Source: Desulfobacterales bacterium
GTDB taxonomy: Bacteria > Desulfobacterota > Desulfobacteria > Desulfobacterales > UBA2174_A
Length of the DNA: 46,544 nucleotides
Direction of reading: 5' to 3'
Assembly (NCBI GenBank): GCA_025454075.1
Contig: JALOPD010000003.1
Span: 1-46,544 of the forward strand
A model generated the notes under the pieces. It was given only the letters and a program-made list of their open reading frames with translations, was not told where the DNA came from and did no database searches. A program made the translations under genes and the position numbers. Shown here one piece after another: positions 32,066 through 39,216 of the stretch (positions within the stretch are counted from its first letter, which is position 1; each line of letters begins with the position of its first letter).

Positions 32066-32413
32066 TCACCAACCGCCGCGTGTGCCAAAGACAAACCCGA
32101 ATCCCGGCTCCGCGAAGGCTCCTGAAAAATAATACCCTCCGTCGTACCGGCCATACCCCCTGTAGGTGTGATTGGGGTGGTGGTAATATCGGGCCGGAGG
32201 CCCGTAATGATGTGGCCTCGGGTGCCAGTAGCCAGGGTTGGGGCGGTGATACGGGGGTTGATGATAGCCCCCTCCGCCGTGATAGGCGCCTCCGTAGCTC
32301 GGGCGGCTATAGCAAGATGAACGATTCTTGTATCCGCCGGCAAACGCGACACCGGTTCCCAACACGATCAGCGCCACCACAACTAATAACAATTTCAAGA
32401 GGTTGTTTTTCAT
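32066..32413 (-). CDS. Small secreted Gly/Tyr/His-rich protein
   Basis: A 115-residue protein. Residues 1-25 form a clear signal peptide (LLKLLLVVVALIVLGTGVAFA). The mature part is low-complexity, dominated by Gly, Tyr, His and Pro (GGGGYHQPPYHRPNPGYWHP, then HHYGPPARYYHH). GGGAGGGG lies just before the ATG. It precedes the sigma gene by 14 bases and is probably the first gene of that operon. Similar Gly/His/Tyr-rich exported proteins occur in Desulfobacterota with envelope-stress sigma factors; metal binding by His is conceivable. I know of no assigned function. Confidence 0.75.
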   Translation of the reverse strand: MKNNLLKLLLVVVALIVLGTGVAFAGGYKNRSSCYSRPSYGGAYHGGGGYHQPPYHRPNPGYWHPRPHHYGPPARYYHHPNHTYRGYGRYDGGYYFSGAFAEPGFGFVFGTRGGW

Positions 32414-32607
32414 GGTCCCCTCCCACGGTAACCGGTTCCTTTTGGGTTGGTTAGATGACCGGCGCCCGGAAAAGGTTTACACGCTACCGGTGGCTTTGAA
32501 GCGCATAACGGAGGGGTTGATACGGTCAGCGAGCGCTGGCCTTACCCGGTGGGGCCGATTTATTATCTCGGCAAGTAAACATGTCTAATTCCATCACCTC
32601 ACGCAGC

Positions 32608-32649
32608 GGCGGAGCGGGGTGCACCTGTTTATTTGCCGGAGTAATAATG
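32608..32649 (+). repeat. Copy of the intergenic element: GGCGGAGCGGGG core and TTTGCCGGAGTAATAATG motif
   Basis: GGCGGAGCGGGG is at 32608-32619 and TTTATTTGCCGGAGTAATAA at 32628-32647, downstream of the cyclophilin-like gene (minus strand). The first part matches 9729-9740 and 14687-14698 exactly. The second part matches 2155-2170 closely and 5821-5840 partly. Here the GC part lacks a good complementary arm, so it is probably a degenerate copy. Confidence 0.45.
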
Positions 32650-32655
32650 ACGCCG

Positions 32656-33033
32656 TCACCCCGCTTGGATGGTGGCTTTCACGGATTCGCTCAAGGCCTT
32701 GACGGCGGCCCAGTCGCCTTTGACCTTGCCGACTTTTAGAACGGGCACCGCGGCGCGGGGCTCCTTGCCGCGACTGGCCGGGGTAGGGCCGAAAAAGAGG
32801 CAGAACCAGCCGTTCGGGGCGTGGTAGGCCAGGTCCCCGACATCCATGAGGTCGGTGGTCGGCCCCGGATAGGTCCCAAAGGCAGGTTGGGTGCTGCCGT
32901 AATATTCCTCCCCCCAGCGGGACCACCGGCACTCGATGGGCAGGGCATCCGCCATGGCCATGCCGGCAGGGGTATCATTGAACTCCCCTTTCAGCTCGAC
33001 TTTTCCGATTTTGATGACGATCGGTTTGGGCAT
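32656..33033 (-). CDS. Cyclophilin-like fold protein (COG2164 type)
   Basis: A 125-residue protein. PIVIKIGKVELKGEFNDTPAGMAMADALPIE is the family opening (quoted in parts: IKIGKVELKGEFNDTPAG, AMADALPIE), followed by EYYGSTQPAFG, VGDLAYHAPNGWFCLFFGPTPAS and a C-terminal helix. Structures of archaeal and Thermotoga relatives show a small cyclophilin-like barrel; enzyme activity is not established. The ATG at 33033 is preceded by AGGAAG at 6 bases; the frame runs 23 codons further upstream without a binding site. It is monocistronic. No functional link to the neighbours is visible. Confidence 0.78.
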   Translation of the reverse strand: MPKPIVIKIGKVELKGEFNDTPAGMAMADALPIECRWSRWGEEYYGSTQPAFGTYPGPTTDLMDVGDLAYHAPNGWFCLFFGPTPASRGKEPRAAVPVLKVGKVKGDWAAVKALSESVKATIQAG

Positions 33034-33284
33034 CACTTGCTTCCTTTCATCCGGCAACCTATCATAACTTATTGACCATTTGCACCGCTCCACAGAGACC
33101 ATGCAAATCAGGGATTGTTTAAGGAGATCCTGTTTCTATATTAGTGGGATTAAATGTCAAGCTCCGATCGTGAGCTTCCATAAGAAAGCCGGACCCTCCA
33201 AAGGCGGTTGTCGAATCGCAGGCGAGTTGAATCCAAGGCAACGCGTGCAATCAACGAGAGACTCACATATCAGGACGGGCAAGC

Positions 33285-33692
33285 ATGGCTATCGGAGACG
33301 TGTTGACGACCTATTTCCTGGCGCTCTTTGTTTTTCTGGTTCTGGATCTCTTGTGGCTTGGCATCCTCGCCAGACATTTTTACATGAAACATCTCGAAAA
33401 ATTGTTTGCGGACAAGGTCAAGTGGCCGGCGGCCGGCCTGTTTTATCTCCTGTTCATGGCCGGGATGATGATCTTCGCCGTTCATCCCGCTGTCGCGCAG
33501 GGATCTTTTTCAGCAGCATTGGTGCGGGGGGCACTCTACGGGCTATGCACCTATGCCACCTACGACCTCACCAACCTCGCAACGCTGAGGGAGTGGCCGA
33601 TTCCGATTGTGGTGGTGGACATCTTTTGGGGGATGGGGCTTTCGGCGACCGTATCCGTGATCGGGTTTTGGGCCGCCACCCAGATGGGTTAA
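33285..33692 (+). CDS. DUF2177 membrane protein
   Basis: A 135-residue protein with four hydrophobic helices: LTTYFLALFVFLVLDLLWLGI, GLFYLLFMAGMMIFAVH, ALVRGALYGLCTYATYDLTNLA, and IVVVDIFWGMGLSATVSVIGFWAA (each given approximately). The DLLWLG and YDLTNLATLR..P motifs are typical of DUF2177. The family is widespread, inner-membrane and of unknown function. AGGACGGG upstream may serve as binding site. The roughly 250-base region before it holds no gene that I can support. Confidence 0.82.
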   Translation: MAIGDVLTTYFLALFVFLVLDLLWLGILARHFYMKHLEKLFADKVKWPAAGLFYLLFMAGMMIFAVHPAVAQGSFSAALVRGALYGLCTYATYDLTNLATLREWPIPIVVVDIFWGMGLSATVSVIGFWAATQMG

Positions 33693-33775
33693 GGCGCTTC
33701 AGAGTTCCCGACCGCACAACTTGTGGTAGCTATAAATCATGTTGACAGGTCAACCCCTTTTCACACAGAATGGAG

Positions 33776-33795
33776 CCATTATCTCCGGCGGCAAA
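33776..33795 (-). repeat. Inverted, slightly altered copy of the TTTGCC-GGAG-TAATGG motif
   Basis: On the minus strand this reads TTTGCCGCCGGAGATAATGG, close to TTTGCCGGAGTAATAATG at 32632-32649 apart from a GCC insertion and one lost TA. It lies 40 bases before the lnt start codon, with a terminator-like hairpin in between. Confidence 0.35.
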
Positions 33796-33812
33796 CGACG
33801 ATGGCACATGGC

Positions 33813-33835
33813 ACCCCGTTCACCGGGGTTTTTTT
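33813..33835 (+). terminator. Terminator-like hairpin ending exactly at the lnt start codon
   Basis: ACCCCG (33813-33818) pairs with CGGGGT (33824-33829) around TTCAC, followed by seven T (33829-33835); the next base is the A of the lnt ATG. It has the form of an intrinsic terminator and occupies the place where a ribosome binding site should be. It may block read-through from DUF2177, or act as an attenuator of lnt. Confidence 0.6.
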
Positions 33836-35416
33836 ATGAACACATGGCTGAAAATCGAACTTAAAACCACGGGCGTCGCGATCCTCAGCGGGTTGCTGCT
33901 GACGGCGTCTTTCCCCAAGACCGGCCTGCACGGGTTGGCATGGGTGGCGCTAGTGCCGCTGCTGTGGGCGCTGAAGGATGTTACCCCGGGCGAGGCCTTT
34001 CGCCGGGGGATGGTGTTCGGCCTGGCCCACTTCGTTTCGCTGCTTTATTGGCTGGTGCCGACGATGGTCACCTACGGCCGCCTCCCGTTCATTCTCAGCA
34101 TCGGCATCCTCTTCCTGTTTGCCGCCGTTCTGAGCCTGGTGTTTATTGCACCGGCCCTATACGGTATCAGCCTGGTCTGCCGAACCCCCAAGCGCGTTAT
34201 CTTCTTTTTCCCGCTTTTCTGGGTCGGCACCGAATTTCTGCGTTCATTTTTATTCACCGGGTTTCCCTGGGAGCTCTTGGGATATTCCCAATATGAGCAA
34301 TTGCATCTGATTCAACTATCGGATATATCTGGGGTGTACGGCCTTTCAGGTCTGATCGCATGCGCCAACGCCGCGCTCTTTCTGGGAGTTCTTGCAGTCT
34401 TGAGGCAACCCTGGCGGGGGCAGCCGGTGAAGCTGCGCCTGGCCCTGGGAAGCATTGCCGCGGCAGCTTTGTGGGTCGGGGCGGCGTGGATTTATGGCGA
34501 CCTGCGCATCGCCCAGGTCGATCAGCTCGTCGCACAGGCCCCCAAGATGCGGGTGGCGGTCATCCAGGGCAACATCGAGCAATCGCAGAAATGGGACCGG
34601 GCGTTCCAGAAAGCGACGATTGATACGTATATTCGACTGTCGCTTTCCACCCGGCCGCAACAGCCCGAGCTGATCGTGTGGCCGGAATCGGCCGCCCCGT
34701 TTTACTTCCTGGCGGAAGTGCCGCCGACCCGGATGGTCATGCAGGGGGTCACGGCCGCCGGCGCCCATTTTCTGATCGGAGCGCCCTCTTTCGACCTGCG
34801 TGGCCAGCAGGCGGATTACTTCAACAGCGCCTATCTGGTCGGACCCGGCGGCGAGGTGCTGGGCAAATACGACAAGGCCCACTTGGTGCCTTACGGCGAA
34901 TACACGCCGTTCAAGGAGTACCTGCCTTTTCTCGGCAAAATTGTGGAGCACGTCGGCGATTTCAAACCGGGCATCCAAGGCCAAACCCTGGACATGCAGG
35001 GCCGCAAGCTGGGCGTCCAGATCTGCTATGAGATCATCTTCCCGGCGCTGGCGCGAGCCATGGTTCAAAACGGCGCGGGGCTCCTGATAACGATTACCAA
35101 CGATGCCTGGTACGGCACGACGGCCGGCCCCTATCAGCATTTCTCGCTGGCGGTGCTGAGGGCGGTGGAGAACCGACGGGCGCTGGCGCGTGCGGCCAAC
35201 ACCGGCATCAGCGGGTTTATCGACCCGGCGGGCCGGGTGCTGGAGCGGACACCGTTGATGAAAGAAGCGGCGGTGGTGCGGGAGCTGCCGCTGCTGGAAA
35301 CGACGGCCGTCTACACCCGGTGGGGGGATATTTTTGCCGCAAGTTGCCTGATAGGTTCAATCGTGAGCGCCGCATGGGAGCTCTTGCGGCACCGGCAGAG
35401 CCGTTTTAAGATTTAA
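33836..35416 (+). CDS. lnt: Apolipoprotein N-acyltransferase
   Basis: A 526-residue inner-membrane enzyme that adds the third acyl chain to lipoproteins, indicating a Gram-negative envelope. N-terminal transmembrane helices (to about residue 225) precede a nitrilase-like domain with the catalytic triad: Glu284 (LIVWPESAAPFY), Lys347 (GKYDKAHLVPYGEY) and Cys397 (GVQICYEIIFP). NDAWYGTTAGPYQH is also diagnostic. The start at 33836 is the first ATG giving a normal N-terminus; an ATG at 33770 would read through a terminator-like hairpin and adds a non-family extension. Neither has a good ribosome binding site. The prfB gene follows, a common neighbour in Desulfobacterota. Confidence 0.92.
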   Translation: MNTWLKIELKTTGVAILSGLLLTASFPKTGLHGLAWVALVPLLWALKDVTPGEAFRRGMVFGLAHFVSLLYWLVPTMVTYGRLPFILSIGILFLFAAVLSLVFIAPALYGISLVCRTPKRVIFFFPLFWVGTEFLRSFLFTGFPWELLGYSQYEQLHLIQLSDISGVYGLSGLIACANAALFLGVLAVLRQPWRGQPVKLRLALGSIAAAALWVGAAWIYGDLRIAQVDQLVAQAPKMRVAVIQGNIEQSQKWDRAFQKATIDTYIRLSLSTRPQQPELIVWPESAAPFYFLAEVPPTRMVMQGVTAAGAHFLIGAPSFDLRGQQADYFNSAYLVGPGGEVLGKYDKAHLVPYGEYTPFKEYLPFLGKIVEHVGDFKPGIQGQTLDMQGRKLGVQICYEIIFPALARAMVQNGAGLLITITNDAWYGTTAGPYQHFSLAVLRAVENRRALARAANTGISGFIDPAGRVLERTPLMKEAAVVRELPLLETTAVYTRWGDIFAASCLIGSIVSAAWELLRHRQSRFKI

Positions 35417-35528
35417 GTGTGACGTGTTAAGCAAAAAAAGAAATTCATGCATCTGCTGACTGCAGCCATGATATGAAGCTTGGAGCTTGACACGTAAAAT
35501 TTAATACCCCGGCTCAGGAGGGAGAAAA

Positions 35529-36636
35529 ATGTCTTACGAAATCAAACAAGCCCTGAAGGATGCCGCCGCCAAACTCGATCGGATCCGAGGTTGTCTTTGA
35601 CTTGGGGGGCATGGAGCAACGGCAGGCTGAAATCGAAGCCCTCGTCGCCAAAGAAGGTTTCTGGAACAAGCCCGACGGGGCCAAAACCGTCCTCAAGGAG
35701 CGCACGGTCCTGAGCAATCGCCTGGAGCGTTTCAAGGGTCTTGCCTCCGAGATCGAGGACACCCAGGGCCTTTATGAAATGGCGGTCGAAGAGTCCGACG
35801 AGGCGACTCTCGGAGATCTTTCGCGCCAAACCACCGACCTTCTGCAGCGGGTGGACCGCTTCGCCCTCGAACTGATGCTCGACGGAGAGGACGATGCAAA
35901 GAACGCCATCGTCTCCATCAACGCCGGCGCCGGCGGGACCGAGGCCCAGGACTGGGCGGAGATGCTCTATCGCATGTACTCCCGTTGGGTGGAGCGCAAA
36001 GGCTACAAGCTCGAGTTGATCGACTACCAACCGGGCGAGGAAGCCGGCATCAAGAGCGCTACGTTCACCGCCTCCGGCGAAAACGCCTACGGCTATCTCA
36101 AGTCCGAGGGTGGCGTCCACCGCCTGGTGCGGATCTCGCCCTTCAACGCCAGCGGCAAACGGCACACCTCCTTTGCCTCGGTCTTTGTCTATCCCGAGCT
36201 CGAAAACGAGATCGTGGTCGACATCGAGGAGAAGGACCTGCGCATCGACGTTTTTCGCGCGAGCGGCTCCGGCGGCCAGCACGTCAACAAGACCAGCAGC
36301 GCGGTTCGCATCACGCACATGCCGACCGGCATCGTGGTCCAGTGCCAGCAGGAGAAATCCCAATACCGCAACAAGGAACTGGCCATGAAAGTCCTGCGGG
36401 CGCGGTTGCACCAGCGGGAAAAGCAAAAACAGGATGAGAAGCTCCAGGAAATACACGACAGCAAGGAGGACATTGCCTGGGGCAGCCAGATCCGCTCCTA
36501 CGTGCTGCAGCCCTACCAGATGGTGAAGGACCACCGCATCGGCCTCGAGATCGGCAACGTGAACGAGGTGCTGGACGGCGGCATCGATCGCTTCATCGAA
36601 GGGGTGCTGCTCGCCCGGGGCGTCAAGGCCGCCTGA
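35529..36636 (+). CDS. prfB: Peptide chain release factor 2, with programmed +1 frameshift
   Basis: Translation starts at 35529 (GGAGG just upstream), reads 23 codons to CTT and meets in-frame TGA at 35598-35600; a +1 slip continues at GAC (35599) to 36636. The joined product is 368 residues, the normal RF2 length. Ser203-Pro204-Phe205 is the stop-recognition tripeptide (SPF, RF2-specific for UGA/UAA) and Gly248-Gly249-Gln250 is the catalytic GGQ, matching Escherichia coli positions within two residues. The N-terminal IRGCL-DLGG join aligns with the RGYL-DYDA join in E. coli. Annotating only the second frame would give a false N-terminus. It follows lnt by about 110 bases. Confidence 0.95.
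35587..35601 (+). promoter_or_regulatory. prfB frameshift signal
   Basis: GAGG (35587-35590), then TTGT, then the slippery CTT and the stop TGA followed by C. The internal Shine-Dalgarno-like GAGG lies four bases before CTT, against three for the AGGGGG of E. coli, so the stimulator is weaker but of the same design. Low RF2 slows termination at UGA and lets the ribosome slip +1, giving feedback control. Confidence 0.93.
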
Positions 36637-36658
36637 AAAGCCTGCCGGCACCGGACCC

Positions 36659-37201
36659 ATGCACCCTCTCGACATCATCGCACGCTATTACGACCCCGCC
36701 ACGAAGGCCTTCCGAATCCTAAGAGAGCACGGCGAGCTTGTCGCCGAAAGGTCGCTGAAGGCTGCCGGCCGGGTCGGGCATCTCAAGCCCGACCTGGCCT
36801 TCATTCGGGAAGCGGCCATGCTCCACGACATCGCGATCTTTCAGACCGACAGCCCGGGAATCGACTGCCACGGCGCCGAGCCGTATGTCCGGCACGGCGT
36901 CCTCGGCCGGGACATTCTCGATGCCCTCGACATGCACCGCCACGGGCTGGTTTGCGAGCGCCACGTGGGGGTGGGGATCAGCGCCGAGGACATCGGCCGC
37001 TTCAACCTGCCCCTGCCGGTGCGGGACATGCGGCCCGTCACCCTTGAGGAGCAGATCATCTGCTACGCCGATAAGTTTTTCTCGAAAAACGGCGGCGGGG
37101 CTCCCCGAGAGAAATCCATCGCCGAAATCGTCGCCAGCCTCCGGCCCTACGGCGCGGACAAGGTGGAGCGGTTCATGGGGTGGGTGGAGCTGTTCGGGTA
37201 G
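36659..37201 (+). CDS. HD-domain metal-dependent phosphohydrolase-like protein
   Basis: A 180-residue protein. HD-domain positions are His24 (REHGELVAERSL), His56-Asp57 (AAMLHDIAIF) and the later histidines of HRHGLVCERHVGVG, with a closing Asp in CYADKFFSK. This suits small HD hydrolases that act on nucleotides or phosphoesters. The start is 23 bases after prfB, suggesting cotranscription, although no link to translation is evident. The substrate is unknown. Confidence 0.83.
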   Translation: MHPLDIIARYYDPATKAFRILREHGELVAERSLKAAGRVGHLKPDLAFIREAAMLHDIAIFQTDSPGIDCHGAEPYVRHGVLGRDILDALDMHRHGLVCERHVGVGISAEDIGRFNLPLPVRDMRPVTLEEQIICYADKFFSKNGGGAPREKSIAEIVASLRPYGADKVERFMGWVELFG

Positions 37202-37210
37202 AAATGCCGC

Positions 37211-38239
37211 TCACCGCACGGCGGCGATGGCGAAGAAGGTCAGCGCTGAAATGATCGCCGAGCAGGGAATGGTGACGATCCATGCCATGACGATCCGGAA
37301 GGCGATGTCCCATTTGATGCCGGTCAGCCTGCGGGTGGCGCCGACGCCGATGATGCCTCCGGCGATGGTGTGAGTGGTCGAGACCGGTATGCCCAGGAAG
37401 GTCGCCATGAACAGCGTGGCCGCGCCGGCCGTTTCAGCGCAGAATCCGCCCACGGGCTGAAGCTTGGTGACCTTGATCCCCATGGTTTTGACGATGCGCC
37501 AGCCGCCCAGCATCGTCCCGACCGCCATGGCAAGATGGCAGGAGAGAATGATCCAGGCCGTGCTGTAATCGGTCAGCGAGAGTTGGGTATCCTGGGTGAA
37601 TGTGCCGTGGGCCACCAGCAGCGCCACGATGATGCCCATGGTCTTCTGGGCGTCGTTCCCCCCGTGGCCGAGCGAATAAAGGGCGGCTGAAAACAGCTGC
37701 CCTTTCCGGAAAAACCGATCGATCGCCGCGGGGCGCCATTGGCGGAAGATCCAGAAGACGGCGACCATGAGCCCGAACCCGAAGGTCAAGCCGATCAGCG
37801 GTGCGATGGGAATGAACGCCATCGCCGTGAGCAGCTTGTCCCAGTGCACGGCTTCCCACCCTTTGAAGGCGATGCCTGCGCCGGCGAACCCGCCGATGAG
37901 CGCATGGGAGGAACTGGTGGGCAGACTCCACCACCACGTCAGAAGGTCCCACGCGATGGCACCCACCAAACCGGCCAGCACAACCTCTACGTAATCCGGG
38001 TCCCCCTGCTGAATGTAGACGATCTTGGAGATCGTGTCCGCCACCTTGGGGGCGAACACGAACATGGCCACGAAGTTGAAAAAGGCCGCCCATAGGACGG
38101 CAACCCGCGGCGACAGCACCCGCGTCGAAACCACCGTGGCGATGGAATTGGCGGCGTCATGAAAGCCGTTGATGACATCGAACACCAGCGCCGCCGCCAC
38201 GGTGCCGATCACCAGCAACCAGAGTCCGGTCAGTTCCAA
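37211..38239 (-). CDS. pit: Inorganic phosphate transporter, Pit family
   Basis: A 342-residue permease with about nine to ten helices. The two inverted signature repeats are FDVINGFHDAANSIATVVSTR near residue 20 and SLGHGGNDAQKTMGIIVALL near residue 210. Pit carriers take up metal-phosphate complexes driven by the ion gradient. The start is TTG at 38239, with GGGAGG about 9 bases upstream; no ATG fits. It lies 57 bases after a DUF47 gene, the usual Pit partner and regulator. It is convergent with the HD-domain gene, ending 9 bases apart. Confidence 0.91.
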   Translation of the reverse strand: MELTGLWLLVIGTVAAALVFDVINGFHDAANSIATVVSTRVLSPRVAVLWAAFFNFVAMFVFAPKVADTISKIVYIQQGDPDYVEVVLAGLVGAIAWDLLTWWWSLPTSSSHALIGGFAGAGIAFKGWEAVHWDKLLTAMAFIPIAPLIGLTFGFGLMVAVFWIFRQWRPAAIDRFFRKGQLFSAALYSLGHGGNDAQKTMGIIVALLVAHGTFTQDTQLSLTDYSTAWIILSCHLAMAVGTMLGGWRIVKTMGIKVTKLQPVGGFCAETAGAATLFMATFLGIPVSTTHTIAGGIIGVGATRRLTGIKWDIAFRIVMAWIVTIPCSAIISALTFFAIAAVR

Positions 38240-38296
38240 ATTGGCTTGCCTCCCCTGCCGACGACCAGGGTCCGCGAGTGGCCCCCTCCCCGCCGG

Positions 38297-38926
38297 TCAG
38301 GCATTTTTCAAGACGACCCCTTCGATGGCCTTGGCCAGTTGCCACGCCCGGTTGAAGGCTTTGTCGATGCGATCGTACACATGAGTCCACTTGATGATTT
38401 CCATCAACTCCGCCGGAGACGTGTTGGGGCTGTCGTACAGCTCGCCCAAGCCGCTCAACAGCAGCATCTCGCACTCTTTCTTTTGATGCTTGACCTGCCC
38501 CACGTAGTCGGCCACCTCGCCCTTGTTTTCCAGCATCCCGAGCAGGACTCCGATCGCGGTGACCATGTCCTTCACGTTGGACACCATCCGTTGCGCCGGA
38601 AACCGCATCCGGGTGAACTCGTAGACCCCGATGCGGTTCGAAATGGCCTGAATATGGTTGAGAATGGTTTCCTGCGATGAGTTGATCAGATGAATGTCCT
38701 CGCGGTCGATGGGAGTGATGAAGGTCGTCGAGAGCAACTGGGAGATGGTCCGGTTGAGGGCATCGCCGTCGGCCTCAAGCCGGTTGATCATCTGGCAGCG
38801 CACGTCGCAGTCGCCGAAGTCGAGAAGGATGGTGTTGAGCACGGTCGCGGCCTCGACAATGATACGATTTTGGTCTCGAAAAAATCCGAAAAACTTGGGC
38901 GCTTTCGGAAAAAGTCGGAATGACAT
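38297..38926 (-). CDS. DUF47 family PhoU-like protein
   Basis: A 209-residue all-helical protein. MSFRLFPKAPKFFGFFRDQN is the standard opening. Glu/Asp-rich motifs, INRLEADGDALNRTI and ITPIDREDIHLINSS, correspond to the metal-binding ExxxD repeats of PhoU-like proteins. In many bacteria it is cotranscribed with Pit and thought to modulate phosphate uptake. GGAGG lies 5 bases before the ATG. The gene leads the two-gene phosphate operon; two copies of TTTATACGA lie in its upstream region. Confidence 0.9.
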   Translation of the reverse strand: MSFRLFPKAPKFFGFFRDQNRIIVEAATVLNTILLDFGDCDVRCQMINRLEADGDALNRTISQLLSTTFITPIDREDIHLINSSQETILNHIQAISNRIGVYEFTRMRFPAQRMVSNVKDMVTAIGVLLGMLENKGEVADYVGQVKHQKKECEMLLLSGLGELYDSPNTSPAELMEIIKWTHVYDRIDKAFNRAWQLAKAIEGVVLKNA

Positions 38927-39153
38927 GGCCCCTCCTTCGCATCCACTGCAATTGGTTTCCGGAGAAAGGCTTGCTGCAAGGTATGCCGCACCCTCGGAAT
39001 GGAAACGAGATAGGCTTTATACGAAAAAAACTAACTTAACAATCAAATATTTCAGTTTTATACGACGGGAAAAATGAATGCTAAAAATGTAGGTATCTGC
39101 GATGGATCGACAGCGGAGGACCGGCCTTTTCAATTGCCGGGGCGTGAGAAAGC

Positions 39154-39180
39154 AAACGCCGGGAAAACCTCCCGGCGTTT
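39154..39180. terminator. Bidirectional terminator between nfnB and the DUF47-pit operon region
   Basis: AAACGCCGGGA (39154-39164) pairs perfectly with TCCCGGCGTTT (39170-39180), loop AAACC. It lies 37 bases past the nfnB stop (minus strand) and probably ends that operon; flanking A/T arms serve both strands. Confidence 0.78.
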
Positions 39181-39216
39181 GTCCTGAAAGCTGAAAAACT
39201 TAGCAACGCGGCATTA

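Noticed and set aside
35560..35598. RF2 starting in the second frame upstream of the slip site
   Set aside because: It would replace the conserved N-terminus with residues such as PPPNSIGSEVV and ignore the strong ribosome binding site at 35519-35525 and the CTT TGA C signal.
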